A stretch of DNA of 64,000 nt from Ciborinia camelliae (GCA_025890175.1 JANPYM010000001.1:709187-773186), one strand, 5' to 3'. Counted from the stretch's first letter, positions 49,133-60,801 are shown. Numbers and translations are program-made. The notes: generated from the letters alone by a model not told the origin.

Positions 49133-50725
49133 CTATGACTCGGCTTCCGCACTTCTCTCTGCAGATGCTCTTGTCTCTGCTTCTAGCGCTCTCCTTTCTT
49201 CCTCCGCTCTATCCTCATGCGTCTTATGACCTGCAAAAGTAGCCAACAACCCTAAATCATAACTCGCCTTGAACGCCCCTGCGGAGACAAACACAAGCCA
49301 GAAAAGATTCCTCCCAGCCAACACACCCGTAATGACTGGGCCAAGACTTTGCGCAAACGTCTTCACTACATTTACAAGACCCATGACTGCGGTACGTTCG
49401 TGTGGAAGGACAATTGCGGCTATGAAGGCAGTACGTGGTGCTTGGTCCATAGACGAGGTGGAGTGCCGGAGAATGAGTAAAGTTATTGCTAGGGGGGCAG
49501 TAGAAGGAACGGGGATCAAAGAGAGAAAAATAGCTGAGGGTAGATGCGTGAATGCCATTGTCTGTTGAGAAATCTTGTGTTAGAAAGGTCTGCAATGCGA
49601 GAGGAATTAGAAGAATATACCTTGACATTTCCAAGACGTTTTGCTAGAGATGAAGCGACCAGCATGGAGCCAGCTGATATGATACTTGTCGTGAAGAAGA
49701 GAGAACCTAACTTCCCTTCTTCGATGCCGAATTTTTCATGGAAGAAATAAGTCACCCAGGAACTGTGAAAATTTTGATCAGCTCTACAACACAAATGTGA
49801 GACAAAATCAGACTTACAGAGGTACAAGACCGGATGCAAAGGAATCGAGACCCATCAAGAGACAAAGATTCAGCACAACAAGTCTACTCTCCTTGCTTAT
49901 ATTGGGCAACTTCGATGCAAAATAACCTTTCTTCGAAGCTATCACCGCTTCCGCTCCGTCTCCCAACAATGGGGCGGTTTCAGGATCCTCAGTTGGCGCA
50001 ATTTTCTTCTCAACCTCAACTGCCTGGCTAAGTGCTATAGAGAGTAAAAACTTAATGAATCCGAATATTGCATAGCTCCAAAATACGGCTCGGTATATAG
50101 AAATATCCGCCCAGCCTGATTCATTCTGAAGATAATTGATGACCCAGCCAGAAGCAACAAATCCACATGCCTGGCCAGCTATTCCTATCAATGAATACCA
50201 TGCATATATGTCGCTTCGGTTTGATGCTGAAGTAAGTTGTGCGAGAGTTGATTCTTCAATGGCTCGAAATGGGCCGATTTCATTTCCACTTTGCACATAA
50301 TGTCAGCACTTTTGAAGGGTAACAAGAACAATCTATAGAAGTAAATACCTGGGACTGATAACCCCCAATACCGCAGCAGCAAGTAAACCCCAGTAGTTCT
50401 CACAAAGCGCGAAAACGATGCCGCTCCCTATCATTAACCCCGACCCCACCGCCAGTATTGCTTTCCTTCCAAGCGCATCTGCGAATAATGTGAGAACAAA
50501 GCTAATCAAGGTATCGCCAACCAATGTCAAGGTCATAAAAAGTCCTATCTTCGTCTTAGAGATATGAAGTGCAGACAGGTATTCGACAAGAATCAGGGTC
50601 GCTGTAGCATATGCGAACATTCGAATGAAGCGCTGGAGACATAGAAGTTTGGTATCGAGGGGCGATTTGTAGAGAGTAACGAGGCCCAACTCGGCGATTA
50701 AGTGATGGAGGTATCTCAACATCAT
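49133..50725 (-). CDS. MFS transporter, 12-helix type
   Basis: Four exons (50725-50349, 50288-49818, 49762-49621, 49561-49133) give 472 residues. Start is the first of two adjacent ATGs (MMLRYL). TM1 includes RMFAYATATLILVEYL, and motif A appears as LFADALGRKAIL between TM2 and TM3. A central loop carries PTEDPETAPLLGDG between the two six-helix halves. The second half contains FFGTTSI-like FFTTSIISAGSMLVASSLAKRLG and the AVMGLVNVVKTFAQSLGPVITG segment. The C-terminus is a charged Ala/Glu/Arg helix. This is a proton-linked solute carrier of the major facilitator superfamily; family members of this style are poorly characterised and the substrate cannot be read. It has no obvious cluster partners. 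Membrane type and exon frame are well supported. Confidence 0.86.
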
Positions 50726-51660
50726 GATTAATTACTCAATGGTATCAATCTTGGGCGAGGAATAGGAGGATAGCTTGAGCTTAAGCTTCAGTTTTCGGAT
50801 CTTCGGACTGTAGAAGAGGCTTCATGCATCCAATTTCTGACCGTCGATCAATGGCTAGAGGCAGAAGAGAGAAGGAAAAAAAGGAATTTTGAACAACATC
50901 TGCCAATAGGTATTTATTTATACATTAATACTGACTGCCCAGGTGGTTGGTGAGATGAGGCGTGGATCCCCTTTCCGACTTTTCCATTCATTTCCAAGGT
51001 TGTTTTGTTTTGGTTGTCACTCAAAAGTTGCGATTGGATTGATGGATTGATGGAGTGTTGATTGATGAAGCTGCTTGCTGCCTGGACCTCGTAAAGTTAA
51101 TCTTACCCGCCGGGCTGTACCTAGCGTTAGCGCCATCTGATAAAATTGACAAGTGTGGTTGACAACGATCTCCAACTTCAGTTACCTCCTACCTTAGGTA
51201 CCTAGGTAATAAGTAGGACGGACGGACGACATGTTCACCAACGACATGCCCAGGTATTCAATTAATTACTTCAATTGACGAGTGGTAAGTACTACAACGT
51301 CGATTAATATACAATATTAAGCTGGGCTGATTTCTCGATGAGCTTCTTGGCTCGTGGAAAAAGCAGTTCATAACCTTGATCATCATCATGAGAATTCCAC
51401 TTTGGAATTTCCTATCCTCTGTGAAAAGAGTCAGTCACATAGTCGCAATGTTGATTTATCGTTGCCATATGATCTTCAAGCGTGGATCTTAAGGGAGTCC
51501 TTGGTTATCATGAATTGTTTTTCTTTGTGAGACATTAAGCCAATGCGGAAGATGCATGCCAAAGATATCTTTGTTCCGAAAACCACTCAAATCCATCAAT
51601 ATCTTCATTTGCCCCCTCCCAAGATATTACTTGAAACATTATCAAATTTCAGTAACCATC
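50726..51660. promoter_or_regulatory. Divergent promoter of MFS transporter and repeat-protein genes
   Basis: 935 bp between two divergent start codons. It contains one CCTAGGTA motif (51201) and no credible coding frame apart from a 35-codon in-frame extension of the downstream gene from 51556. Confidence 0.5.
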
Positions 51661-54111
51661 ATGGTACCGAAGAGAGATACAACTGCCACTCCTACCAGGC
51701 CAAGACTCCCTCGAGCAGCGAAAGACAAACCGAAGGAATTACTTGGTCCCATTCCGAAGACTACGCCCAAAACAATTAAGAAAACCCCCAGCCATCCCAA
51801 GAAAGTCGTGCCTGCAAAAATATCCATTTCAAGAGCAAATTCGGCTCCCGATGTAAAAGGAAAAGGAAAGGTGACCGAGACAACAATGCCGGAAGCGCCC
51901 ACAGATACTGCTTTCCCTGATGAAATAATACGTCAAGAAGCAACCTATCCAACGTCGTTTTCCACAGAAAGCTCTCGCAAAAATACCGCAGCTTTGCTCT
52001 CTAAATTGGATTCTATCAAATCCCCTGGTCTTCCTTCTCCGGAATCGGAAAATGCCACGCTGAAGCCTAAATCGCCTAGGTCTTTTAAATCTAAGCATGA
52101 AAGAGCATACTCGACATCAAGTGAAGGGCACATTGCAATTCCGCCACCAGCTTCAAAAGACAGGGGAGAGCAAACCTCTCAGCTTTTCGATGCCAATAAA
52201 CAACGCCGCTTGAACTCCCTCGCGGAAGGGAAATTCCCCGATCCGACTTATCCTCGTGCCAGTATATCCGCTGGAACTGAACCTTCTCCTGGGTTCAGTG
52301 CGGCCATGGGGTTCAGATACTCACCAGGGTTTGGGGGGCCACTTGGCTTTAATATGGCACGGAGTAGCTCTGCAGTACCTCCAACTGGATGTCTATCATC
52401 CTCGGGACAGGCTCCACCAGTTGATTCAACCGATCCAAGTGCTAATGCTGATTCCAGTGATCGTGTAGATGGAATAGGAGCCGAGGTATCGCCATCCAAA
52501 AACACATTATTTCCAGGTTTCAGAACCTCGGAATTTGCACAAAACTTTTCAACAGATAGGGATAAACATGTGGGTTGGAATCAGAATAGGCTCACTGGGC
52601 AAAACCATGGAGTGTATCAACGATTCAAGCCCGGATTTTTTGGTTTTCACTCAATCCCACTCGTTCCTCAGGCACCTCCATCATCCCCTCCGCATGTACC
52701 GTCTTTTGGACCTTGGCACCTAAAATACCATAACAACCCCGAAAACCAAGATTCTGAGACCAATTGGACCGCACCGCAGGCCCCAGATTTCCCTTCTATT
52801 CCGGCGAATATTGATTATCAAGAATCTTCTCAGCGGGAACAGGCTGCCCAACCACTTACTACTGAGAGTATTATGGTAGTCGATAATCCAGAGCCCATGG
52901 GTATCAAAGAAAGTAGAATAACAAGGGAGAAAACTATGTTTGTACCAGGAGGAAAGATAATCAAAACAACTACCACAACTTTTACACCCACTGACGAAGA
53001 GAAGAGGAAGGACAAAAATGTAGAAATGACGGAAGAAGACAAAATTGGTATAGTTGTCGTAGATAAAGAGGGTAATGTTGATGTTGAATCTGGAGATTGG
53101 CTAGCAGGATTTAACAGCATCGAAGGATGGGAGGTGGAAACTTTGATCAATGAAAGTAAGAGGTGGCGGACACATGAAAAAAGGAATGGAGTTACGAAAA
53201 GGAACATCGCGAAGCAACCTATTAAGAAAGCTACACCATTGAAGAAAGCTACACCATTGAAGAAAGCTACACCATTGAAGAAAGCCTCACCAAAGACCTC
53301 ACCAAAGACCTCACCAAAGACCTCACCAAAGACCTCACCAAAGACCTCACCAAAGACCTCACCAAAGACCTCACCAAAGACCTCACCAAAGACCTCACCA
53401 ACTTCACCAACCTCACCAAAGACCTCACCAACCTCACCAACCTCTCCAAAGACCTCACCCGAGATTGTACAAAACCCACTGAACATTACAACAAAGTCTC
53501 CAACACTTGCATCCAATCTAGATTTCATCCCCTTTGACTTTCCGGAATCCAGTAATACAATATCCACCCGATCACAAGCCACAAGAATATCGAAACCAAG
53601 CCCTCAAATCTCCAAGAAGGAAAAAGCATACAAGGCCACTGCAAAGAAAGCCACCCCAGAAAAGAAACCCACTCCAGCAAAGAAAGCCTCTAAAGCTTCC
53701 CCAAAAGCTAAAACCAAAACATCAACACCATCCCAATCCAAAGCCGCAACTTCCAAATCCGTACCGGCAAAGGTGCCAGCAACAAAACCAACAAAAATTA
53801 CCCCATCGAAATCAAAACCCGCCGTTTCAACCTCCAAGTCTAAATCCCGACCAAAACCAACAAAAAGAGCAGGAAAAAACGTCCCCGAACCTGAGACCAC
53901 CCAATCTCTTGAAAATTTCAGCAGCAACACCGCCGAGCTAGAGAAACAAGTCCAAAGACAACTCACCCTTGCCGATAAAGCCGCCGAGAAGATGGAACGA
54001 CGTCGTGGGAAAGATGCCGAGCAAGCTGCGAAGGATTTCGAAGCGCTCATGGGGTTTGTGGAGAAAGGGCGCAGGGAGTTGGAAAGGCGACGGGGCGAAG
54101 CTGGTTCGTGA
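51661..54111 (+). CDS. Lysine/serine/proline-rich protein with SPKT repeats, function unknown
   Basis: A single exon gives 816 residues from the ATG in ACCATCATGG; an in-frame upstream ATG at 51556 would add 35 residues. I do not recognise a family. The first 500 residues are disordered with basic, Ser- and Pro-rich parts. Around residues 440-520 there is a more ordered, charged segment (IGIVVVDKEGNVDVESGDWL, then EGWEVETLINESKRWR). A repeat tract follows: KKATPL x3, then about ten KTSP units with a few TSPTSP. The region after it is rich in KK/PAKK motifs like those of linker-histone tails. The last 70 residues form a probable coiled coil (AELEKQVQRQLTLADKAAEKMERRRG). Composition suggests a nuclear or chromatin-associated protein; that is inference. 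Confidence 0.7.
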   Translation: MVPKRDTTATPTRPRLPRAAKDKPKELLGPIPKTTPKTIKKTPSHPKKVVPAKISISRANSAPDVKGKGKVTETTMPEAPTDTAFPDEIIRQEATYPTSFSTESSRKNTAALLSKLDSIKSPGLPSPESENATLKPKSPRSFKSKHERAYSTSSEGHIAIPPPASKDRGEQTSQLFDANKQRRLNSLAEGKFPDPTYPRASISAGTEPSPGFSAAMGFRYSPGFGGPLGFNMARSSSAVPPTGCLSSSGQAPPVDSTDPSANADSSDRVDGIGAEVSPSKNTLFPGFRTSEFAQNFSTDRDKHVGWNQNRLTGQNHGVYQRFKPGFFGFHSIPLVPQAPPSSPPHVPSFGPWHLKYHNNPENQDSETNWTAPQAPDFPSIPANIDYQESSQREQAAQPLTTESIMVVDNPEPMGIKESRITREKTMFVPGGKIIKTTTTTFTPTDEEKRKDKNVEMTEEDKIGIVVVDKEGNVDVESGDWLAGFNSIEGWEVETLINESKRWRTHEKRNGVTKRNIAKQPIKKATPLKKATPLKKATPLKKASPKTSPKTSPKTSPKTSPKTSPKTSPKTSPKTSPKTSPTSPTSPKTSPTSPTSPKTSPEIVQNPLNITTKSPTLASNLDFIPFDFPESSNTISTRSQATRISKPSPQISKKEKAYKATAKKATPEKKPTPAKKASKASPKAKTKTSTPSQSKAATSKSVPAKVPATKPTKITPSKSKPAVSTSKSKSRPKPTKRAGKNVPEPETTQSLENFSSNTAELEKQVQRQLTLADKAAEKMERRRGKDAEQAAKDFEALMGFVEKGRRELERRRGEAGS
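53223..53457 (+). repeat. In-frame coding repeats: 15-18 bp KKATPL units, then 12-bp KTSP units
   Basis: Units of AAGAAAGCTACACCATTG (18 bp) occur three times from about 53224. They are followed by the 12-bp unit AAGACCTCACCA, repeated about ten times in near-identical copies. All units are multiples of three, so changes in copy number keep the frame. The near-identity points to recent expansion. Confidence 0.85.
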
Positions 54112-54787
54112 AGGGCTTGTTAGGGATGTGGATCAGAGTTGATTATATGAAAGAAGGGCTGAAAGGATATATGTTTTCTTTTGTGTGCGTTTAGTGTCAA
54201 TAACTTGGCAATGGCCATCGCGCGAGTGGAATTAGAGATATAATGTATGTACGTATAGCTATGTCATATCAATTCTTTTTTTTACCTGCCTATCTGCTGC
54301 CTAGCTTATCTACACTTCTCGAACCCGAAGCATTTACTTTGCCTTTGTTCCTCTGCGTTCATTTCCGTGTCCATGTGTAAAGTCGATTTATTGCTTGATG
54401 TATGTATCACGCATCTAACCTCCAGAATCTTCTGCGACGAGAGATGAAATATTTTCTCCAAGGAAATCTTTTGCCTGACAAATAACAATTAAGTATAGGT
54501 AGTGGGTTCAACATTGCCTCCGGGTTTCAGAACAAATACATGTAACGAAGAAACGCATCGACGACAAGATCAAGATCAAATTCGATTCCGAAAAGGCATA
54601 AATGCATCCAGTTGAATTCTGGGGAATTTGCTGGACCACGATGTCCAAAGAGTGTAACTTTTAGTTCGGAACGCAAAAAAGAGCCTTCGCAACTACTACT
54701 GAAGAAATGCATGCATCAAAAATCCATGCTAAATAGAAAAGCCCAAAGTCCAGACACCGAGAACCGAAAGGCAGAAACAGACCTCAT
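54112..54787. other. Convergent spacer without gene
   Basis: 676 bp between the 3' ends of the repeat-protein gene and the aldolase gene. Short frames only; nothing recognisable. Confidence 0.55.
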
Positions 54788-55909
54788 CTAAAGGCTTTTC
54801 TCCAAAGCGATCAACTCTCGAAAGCCTTCTTTCCATTTCGCCATCTCATCACTAGTGGGACGCGGCAATGGTGCACGACCAAATCCTCCATAACCCAACC
54901 AGCTTTGCATACCCGCCTTGGTGCTCACAATACCCCCCTGAATAGCCGCCCAATCACCTTGAGCAACGACTTCCTGAACCTTCTGAGCATCGCTGATTTT
55001 TCCTTCGTGGTACAATCTAGTCATCTCGATGCACGCTTTCGGAGCAATATTTGCTAGCCCGGCTAGGATCCCATGACCACCCCCAACCAGACTTTGTAGG
55101 GTGAAATCGGCACTGCCTCCGAGAACCAAGAATGGCGGAGAATTTGCGGGGAGGTGTGGCTTGGAGGTCTTTGTGGCTGCTACGATTCGATTCAATTTGC
55201 CAGTATTGCCACAAGTAAGCTTCACACCAACGATGTTGGGATGAGCTGATAATCGTATGATAACATCTGATGAGAGATCCATGCCAGAGACAGCTCCTGG
55301 ATAGTTGTAAATTAATAATGGTATTGGAGATTGATCCGCTACTGTAGTGAAGAATTCGATGACGGAAGCAGAGGAGGGTAAAAGCAGAGGTGCATAATAC
55401 GAAGGTGGTAGAATAAGTGCGTAATCTCCTCCAGCAGCATAGGCCTCTCGGCAGTATTGAACCGTTTCTCGGATGGATTGAGCGCCACAACCGACAATGA
55501 TAGGAAGATATGAAAACCCGGCCGAGGTGAGCGCGGCGCGAGTTGTTGCCGTAACAGTTTGACGCTCCGCGTGAGTGAGATGAACAGCTTCACCGTTAGA
55601 ACCTTGAGTAGCTAAACCGGCAACTCCAGCTTTTGCGAGACGAATGGCGTGGCTGGAAATGGTTTCCGTGTCGAGTTCTTCCGTGTCTGGGTCGAAGAAG
55701 CAAACTGTGGGAACGTAGACTCCAGGAATCAAGGAACGAGCCGTGTGATCCTTGGCTTCGATTGAGACACTACTGTGCGAGGAACTGTATGAAGATTCGT
55801 TCATTGAATATATGCTGTTTGCATTGCTTGAGTTTCTCAAGGCAGAGCTTATTGTAAAGTCTGTTGAGAAACCCCCCACCGACGCAGGTGAATCATTATG
55901 TGGTGCCAT
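54788..55909 (-). CDS. DapA/DHDPS-family aldolase
   Basis: A single exon gives 373 residues from the ATG in MAPHNDSPAS; the frame continues 26 codons upstream but that part looks like leader sequence. The first 60 residues are Ser-rich and not part of the fold. The TIM barrel then begins at IPGVYVPTVCFF. The phosphate/substrate loop reads ATQGSNGEAVHL (GTTGE-type position), the catalytic Tyr is in LIYNYPG and the Schiff-base Lys in GVKLTCGN. The barrel is complete. Fungi do not make lysine through DHDPS, so members act as pyruvate-releasing aldolases such as 4-hydroxy-2-oxoglutarate or keto-deoxy-sugar acid aldolases (GaaC/Lga1 group). The exact substrate is open. It is likely cytosolic or mitochondrial; no clear signal peptide is visible. 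Confidence 0.88.
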   Translation of the reverse strand: MAPHNDSPASVGGFSTDFTISSALRNSSNANSIYSMNESSYSSSHSSVSIEAKDHTARSLIPGVYVPTVCFFDPDTEELDTETISSHAIRLAKAGVAGLATQGSNGEAVHLTHAERQTVTATTRAALTSAGFSYLPIIVGCGAQSIRETVQYCREAYAAGGDYALILPPSYYAPLLLPSSASVIEFFTTVADQSPIPLLIYNYPGAVSGMDLSSDVIIRLSAHPNIVGVKLTCGNTGKLNRIVAATKTSKPHLPANSPPFLVLGGSADFTLQSLVGGGHGILAGLANIAPKACIEMTRLYHEGKISDAQKVQEVVAQGDWAAIQGGIVSTKAGMQSWLGYGGFGRAPLPRPTSDEMAKWKEGFRELIALEKSL

Positions 55910-56782
55910 AGTGAATACAAAGTAGGTATGTGTATTGGGTCGAATGTGAAAAATAAGACAACGGAGTGATGTTAGCTTGAGATACAAGGCTGAAGCTGAA
56001 TTCTATCTGAGAGAAGACGAGTCTAATATAACACTGGACTAAGCTGAAGTAAGGCGAGGTTCTTGAGGTTGTATTATCAAGGACGCTCGAGGGGGCAACA
56101 GTTGAATATTAATATTGTTTCTCGGTAGCATGTTCCTGGTGGCGGCGTATACTGATTACTTTCTTTGTCGCGTAGTGTGGGGGTTGATAGTTTTCAACGC
56201 GTTGGACCTCGTGGCTCGGCTTGCTTGCCCTAGCCATATGTGGTAAACGGCGGAGGAGGTAAGACGAGATACAAATGCAAGATGAGAGATTGTGGAGCGT
56301 GGAGCAGGTACTAGCCTAGCCTTGCATGGTATTAAAGAAGGCATCGTGAAATACGCATGTTACTTCCCCATGTCGACGACGACAAGGAGTAGCAGGTGAT
56401 GGCAAATGACCCCTTCATTTCCCGACTAATTGCATATCTAATAGAACGAAGCTGGAATTCCTGATACGGCAATTAGTGATTGATTAACCGCGTCCCGAGA
56501 TTTGATGTACTGCACCCTCAATTCTTGATCAATGATCATTAACGACGTTGCATTTAAATTTCAATACAGAACGGCAGAGAAACCTATCTTGGTACAGTCT
56601 ACTTGCCAAGAGATGAATTGTAAGGAAAAGGGCAAGTGCAGATCTCTTCAACCCGTATTCCTTTACATGTCGGGCTCAGTTTGCTCCTTCCTAGACAACC
56701 TCACCTCACCGCATACATGATACCTCAGCAAATACAGATATTTATCCAATAATCTGTTGCTAATCTCAATTGCTTACTAGCT

Positions 56783-57181
56783 TCATGACCCCAAGAGGCT
56801 TTTCACCTCTCCGAGTACGATAATGTAATAATAGATTTTGCAACGGATTTGGCCGGTAGCAATTCCTGGCTCTTGATTGATGTAAGAAATAAAAGCCAAC
56901 AGGAGAGGAATGCTCAGAGCAGTCTCACTCAGCACCAACCACACCCACAATATCCAGAGCTGAATATTTTTTTCTCTTACGGCAAAAAGCTCATATTGGG
57001 CTGAAGAAATCACGTCCATAGACGAAGTTGGCCTTTTCTCAAGTGTATGAACATACGGTACGGTACGTATATTGACATTTTGTCGACTTGTACTTGTTGC
57101 TGCAGAGTAAAATGTCTGCTGATACGGTATAATGACCTCGATCCCTGAAAATCGCGGGGTTTGATGGACCCTAGTATTCAA
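56783..57181 (-). pseudogene. Possible remnant of a membrane protein
   Basis: A 132-codon minus-strand frame without a good ATG at its start. It contains YELFAVREKNIQLWILWVWL, two hydrophobic segments and a stop shortly after. The style (short polar N-terminus, then a TM pair) recalls the start of fungal membrane glycosyltransferases, but no catalytic domain follows in the next 700 bp. It could be a remnant or a chance frame. Confidence 0.25.
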
Positions 57182-57828
57182 TCAAGTATTGTGAGATCAT
57201 CCTCCAGATGGCTTGGCTAATCCCAGAAATCCAAAACAAAGCTCTTGATTCTATACCGCAATCATCCTTAGTCTCATTATAATAATAATATATTACTTAT
57301 TAAGCTACCACTATAATATAATCTATATCTCATCGTACTACGACTACTATACGCAAAATCTTCTTCTTTTCCCTCTAGAACTCTATTAGCTCGTAGCTTT
57401 CTACGCTTAAGCTTCTTCGCTTATGCCCCCCCTTTGGCCCGAGTTAATATTTCTATGCTCAGATTATCTATTTGCTTGGATATAATGATGGTATATACCT
57501 AGGTTGAGTTCTATTGATTGCTGGTATTTTTTTCGTAGATTTGTTTTAAGATCATGTTTTAATTAATAGCAAAGTAGGGTTTGGGCGTGGGGGTGAGAAA
57601 AAAGATCAACCGTAGTTGGGCCAACGAGAATCGAGGGTTTTCGATGATAGCTTGGCACACATGACATTAGACTTCCAGCTTCCGTGGCAAACCCCGAACC
57701 ACCTTCCTCTATAATCACGAGATGTCAAACTTCGACGAGATCTATCATATCTAGGGGCCCAGATTTACATAATGGTTCCTACGAGAACCGGCAATTGGGC
57801 ATTTCGAGATGACATCGTCAACGTACAA

Positions 57829-58372
57829 TCAGACCACGCTCTCGCCCCCCCCAGACTTCTTTAGCATCTGCGGTGATACCTGAGACATAATGCATTCATC
57901 ATACCAATGATTGAATGGGACCACGATGCAAGATCTTACCTTCGGTTGATCATTCAGCGCGTAATGCTTTTTGGAAGCCTGTACAGTCATACAGACCTCG
58001 GCATTCGAAACGATCTTACATGCGAAATAGTGTCGAATCGGACCCTCATTGCAAGAAATACGACAACAAGAGTCCCTTTGAAGAGGCGACACCCGTGAGG
58101 AGATAAGTTTAATTTCGTTTTCCTCGATTATCTCTACCTTCCAAATTTGATTCGCCAAGCACTCGGGACGATAAACAACCTCTTCGTTGCCCTTTAATGA
58201 TATTTTACGCGGTGCGGAATCTGAATGTCAAAGCCGGAAATGCATCATGACAATCCCTGCGGATTGGCTTAATCTAGAAGCTCAAAGTTGCTGTCTTCTT
58301 ACAGAATGGAATCGTAAAATCTATATTGTTCGTTTTATGAGAACACGATGGGCAATTCAATCCAGGACATGT
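57829..58372 (-). pseudogene. Possible degraded gene for a cysteine-rich protein
   Basis: Two frames join through an 82-bp GT/AG intron (58221-58302): the first, 58372-58303, holds CPGLNCPSC; the second continues from 58220 with YRPECLANQIWKVEIIEEN and six further Cys. A third stretch after QPK may be a 60-bp intron. Upstream of 58372 the frame is closed by TGA at 58375-58373 and no ATG is available, so the gene is either broken or has an exon I cannot place. Family not recognised. Confidence 0.3.
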
Positions 58373-60801
58373 TCAACACAATCCCTCCTCCCCTCCCCCT
58401 TGTCGACCGTTTTTAGATACGTCCGAACACAAAAGAGGTACCATGGCACGTGGACATTAACCTTGATATTAGGTTTGACAGGAACACAGCTTTTGATCCA
58501 GCGAGTAAACTATATGCCCAGTGTTTACAGATGCATTTGAAAAGCTGTCCAACCATCGCGTCTTTTCTATCCCACCAAGAAGCGGGGTCTAGTATCTCTC
58601 ATTTTTGAATCCAGCTTCGTTGCATCGAAGTTTCCAACTTCAAGACCTTCTCATCAGCTCCAAAGTTTAAGCCTTGATCGGAGTAACCAAAGAATTGATT
58701 TCCTGCCGGTTCGATTACTTGACCAAGGATTAGCTGCATCCCCTGCAACTCATATCCATGTCGCACTAGGTACCGGTACGGGTCTTCCCCGAGCTTGCTA
58801 ATCAGGTCCGGTCATCTTACGGACACGGGAAGGCCACCCAGTCCCTACCGATCCGCATAGAATGAGGGCAGTATATCCCTGGTATCACCCAACATCTAGG
58901 ACTGAATTCGTGGATCATTACCGGCCAGATTTATCCGACGTGACATTCGTACTATCCGTACCCCTTGGGCTAGATCCTTCTACCATCTGCAACTCATCCC
59001 GTTTGTATTAGTGTGGGGAAACGCTTCATATACATTAAGTTTACCTTGGGTGCATTCGATCTCTGTGGGGGTTCATGCTGGGGTGGAAGATATACCTTTC
59101 CCTTGAGTGGCGGAAAACAAATCCTGGCTATAATGAATATCTCAATTCCTAATTTGTTGCCTACTAGGTAGGTATTTTTATACACATGCTTCCTTGTCCC
59201 AATTTGCTTTACAGCTACATCTAAATAAAATATTTCCCTTTAAGCTATCCGAATTTTAGATCTTTTAGCAGTTGTTATGGTTTATGAAATGTATGGGTGT
59301 TAGAGATTGAGTTCAATGTCAGATTTATTCACTGCAGAGCTTTTAATATTGCCCCCTCTACATACTGCCAAACCCCTCTCTACTATATAAACCTACTTAA
59401 GAAGTCTTTTCCATCCAGATCGCAAAGGCGACAAACAGACTTGTTTGTTCAGGTCAAATGCGGTCTGGTGGTGGAGTGGTAGAGTCGCCGGGTCCAAAAA
59501 AATCCCCATTTCAGAGGGGGTTCTCCTCCCGCCCCTCGAGGGGCGGTAAGGTTTTGTCACTTTGGGTTTGTTTTATTTATTTTGTTTTATTTTATTTCAA
59601 GAGGTGGAGACCGGCTGGGATTGAAGCCTTTTGTTTTTGTCATTGAGTATTAAGTTGGATGGTGTTGATGAAGCGAGGCGAAGGCGGTGAAGTGATGGAA
59701 TGAAATAGGCGGCTGGCTTGTTTACCTGAGAGTTGAGACGAGAAAACTGTGCTGGTTGAGTGAATTGGGAAGATAGATGTTGAGGGCGAAGGTGGGTTGA
59801 ATACTTCGTTGGCGGGTAGGGACGGCTGATACTCGTGGATATAATCTTACTTGCCTTTTGATAGTCTACTTCAGAAACAAGAGCTGGAATGGCGAGTTAG
59901 AGTCGATTTCCCTCCAAAGCCAGATGAGACATTTTGCGGCTGAAAAAGCCTCCTTCTCACTCACTTGTTGGCACCAATCTTTTACTTTTAAAATTTCGAA
60001 TTAACTAAGCATTGCGCATCTCTATGAGTACCTCGTACCGTGCCCATTGGTGTACTTCTTCACATACCCGATATACTTTCTCATCCACTCACTATGACAG
60101 GCCATGAGTCTTCCTGTCACGAATGCCTACATACCCAAGAGCCAAGTGGTTCTGAAATGGTCGGAGCCCCAATTACCAATTTAACACCAAATATGCAGAT
60201 GCCACAGGCACCTCAAACCTATTGAAATATTTAATTTCCTGCTATACTTCTTACTCACTTTATGACAAATCCAAGATCTCCCATTATAACCTGAAATTTA
60301 CATACTGACTTTGCTATATATTAACATTTTTTAGTGCATTCAAGACAGAGCGTACACTACATTCTTTATAAATTTAAACACAAAACAATACAATGGCAAT
60401 GTATCCATTAACGATCGATCAATATCTAACCAATGTGATTTCTATTAAAGAAGAGTATTTATTATGGGATGAATAAGAGGAGAAATCATTGCACGAAAAG
60501 ATAAACTTGGGACGGTGATGACCCGACTGCAAGATATTTTTAGCATGTAGAAACAAGACGAGGGCTTTCTGCAGGATAACTCGGGCAGATCATGCATATC
60601 AGGAGAAACGATGTAGGCGTGGCACTATTCAACACTGATGAAGAAGTAAATAACCGACTAAGAATGTATTCAAATTTCATTTTAGCAAGAGAACAGAAAT
60701 TTTGGATGAATTATCTCCAGATTGATTATGAGAAATTCATTGAACCAGTATCTCATAAAACATAGACACGAACAAAGTCCACGCTCTTCATATGATCAAA
60801 A

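Larger units (their letters stand above)
55910..60801. other. 4.9-kb gene-poor stretch with doubtful gene remnants
   Basis: It separates the aldolase gene start from the 3' end of the FAP1-type gene. Apart from the two doubtful minus-strand remnants listed separately, I see only short frames, an AT-rich segment (57270-57420) and T/A-rich runs near 59560-59600. No RNA gene was convincing. Confidence 0.45.

Noticed and set aside
52830..53582. 250-codon minus-strand frame rich in GEVF repeats
   Set aside because: It is the mirror of the in-frame 12-bp coding repeats of the plus-strand gene, so it is a shadow.
59455..59560. tRNA-like stretch with a possible A-box (TGGTGGAGTGGTAGAGTC)
   Set aside because: I could not find a matching B-box GGTTCRANYCC at proper distance or a closed cloverleaf, and the GGGG/CCCC stems do not fit tRNA arms.
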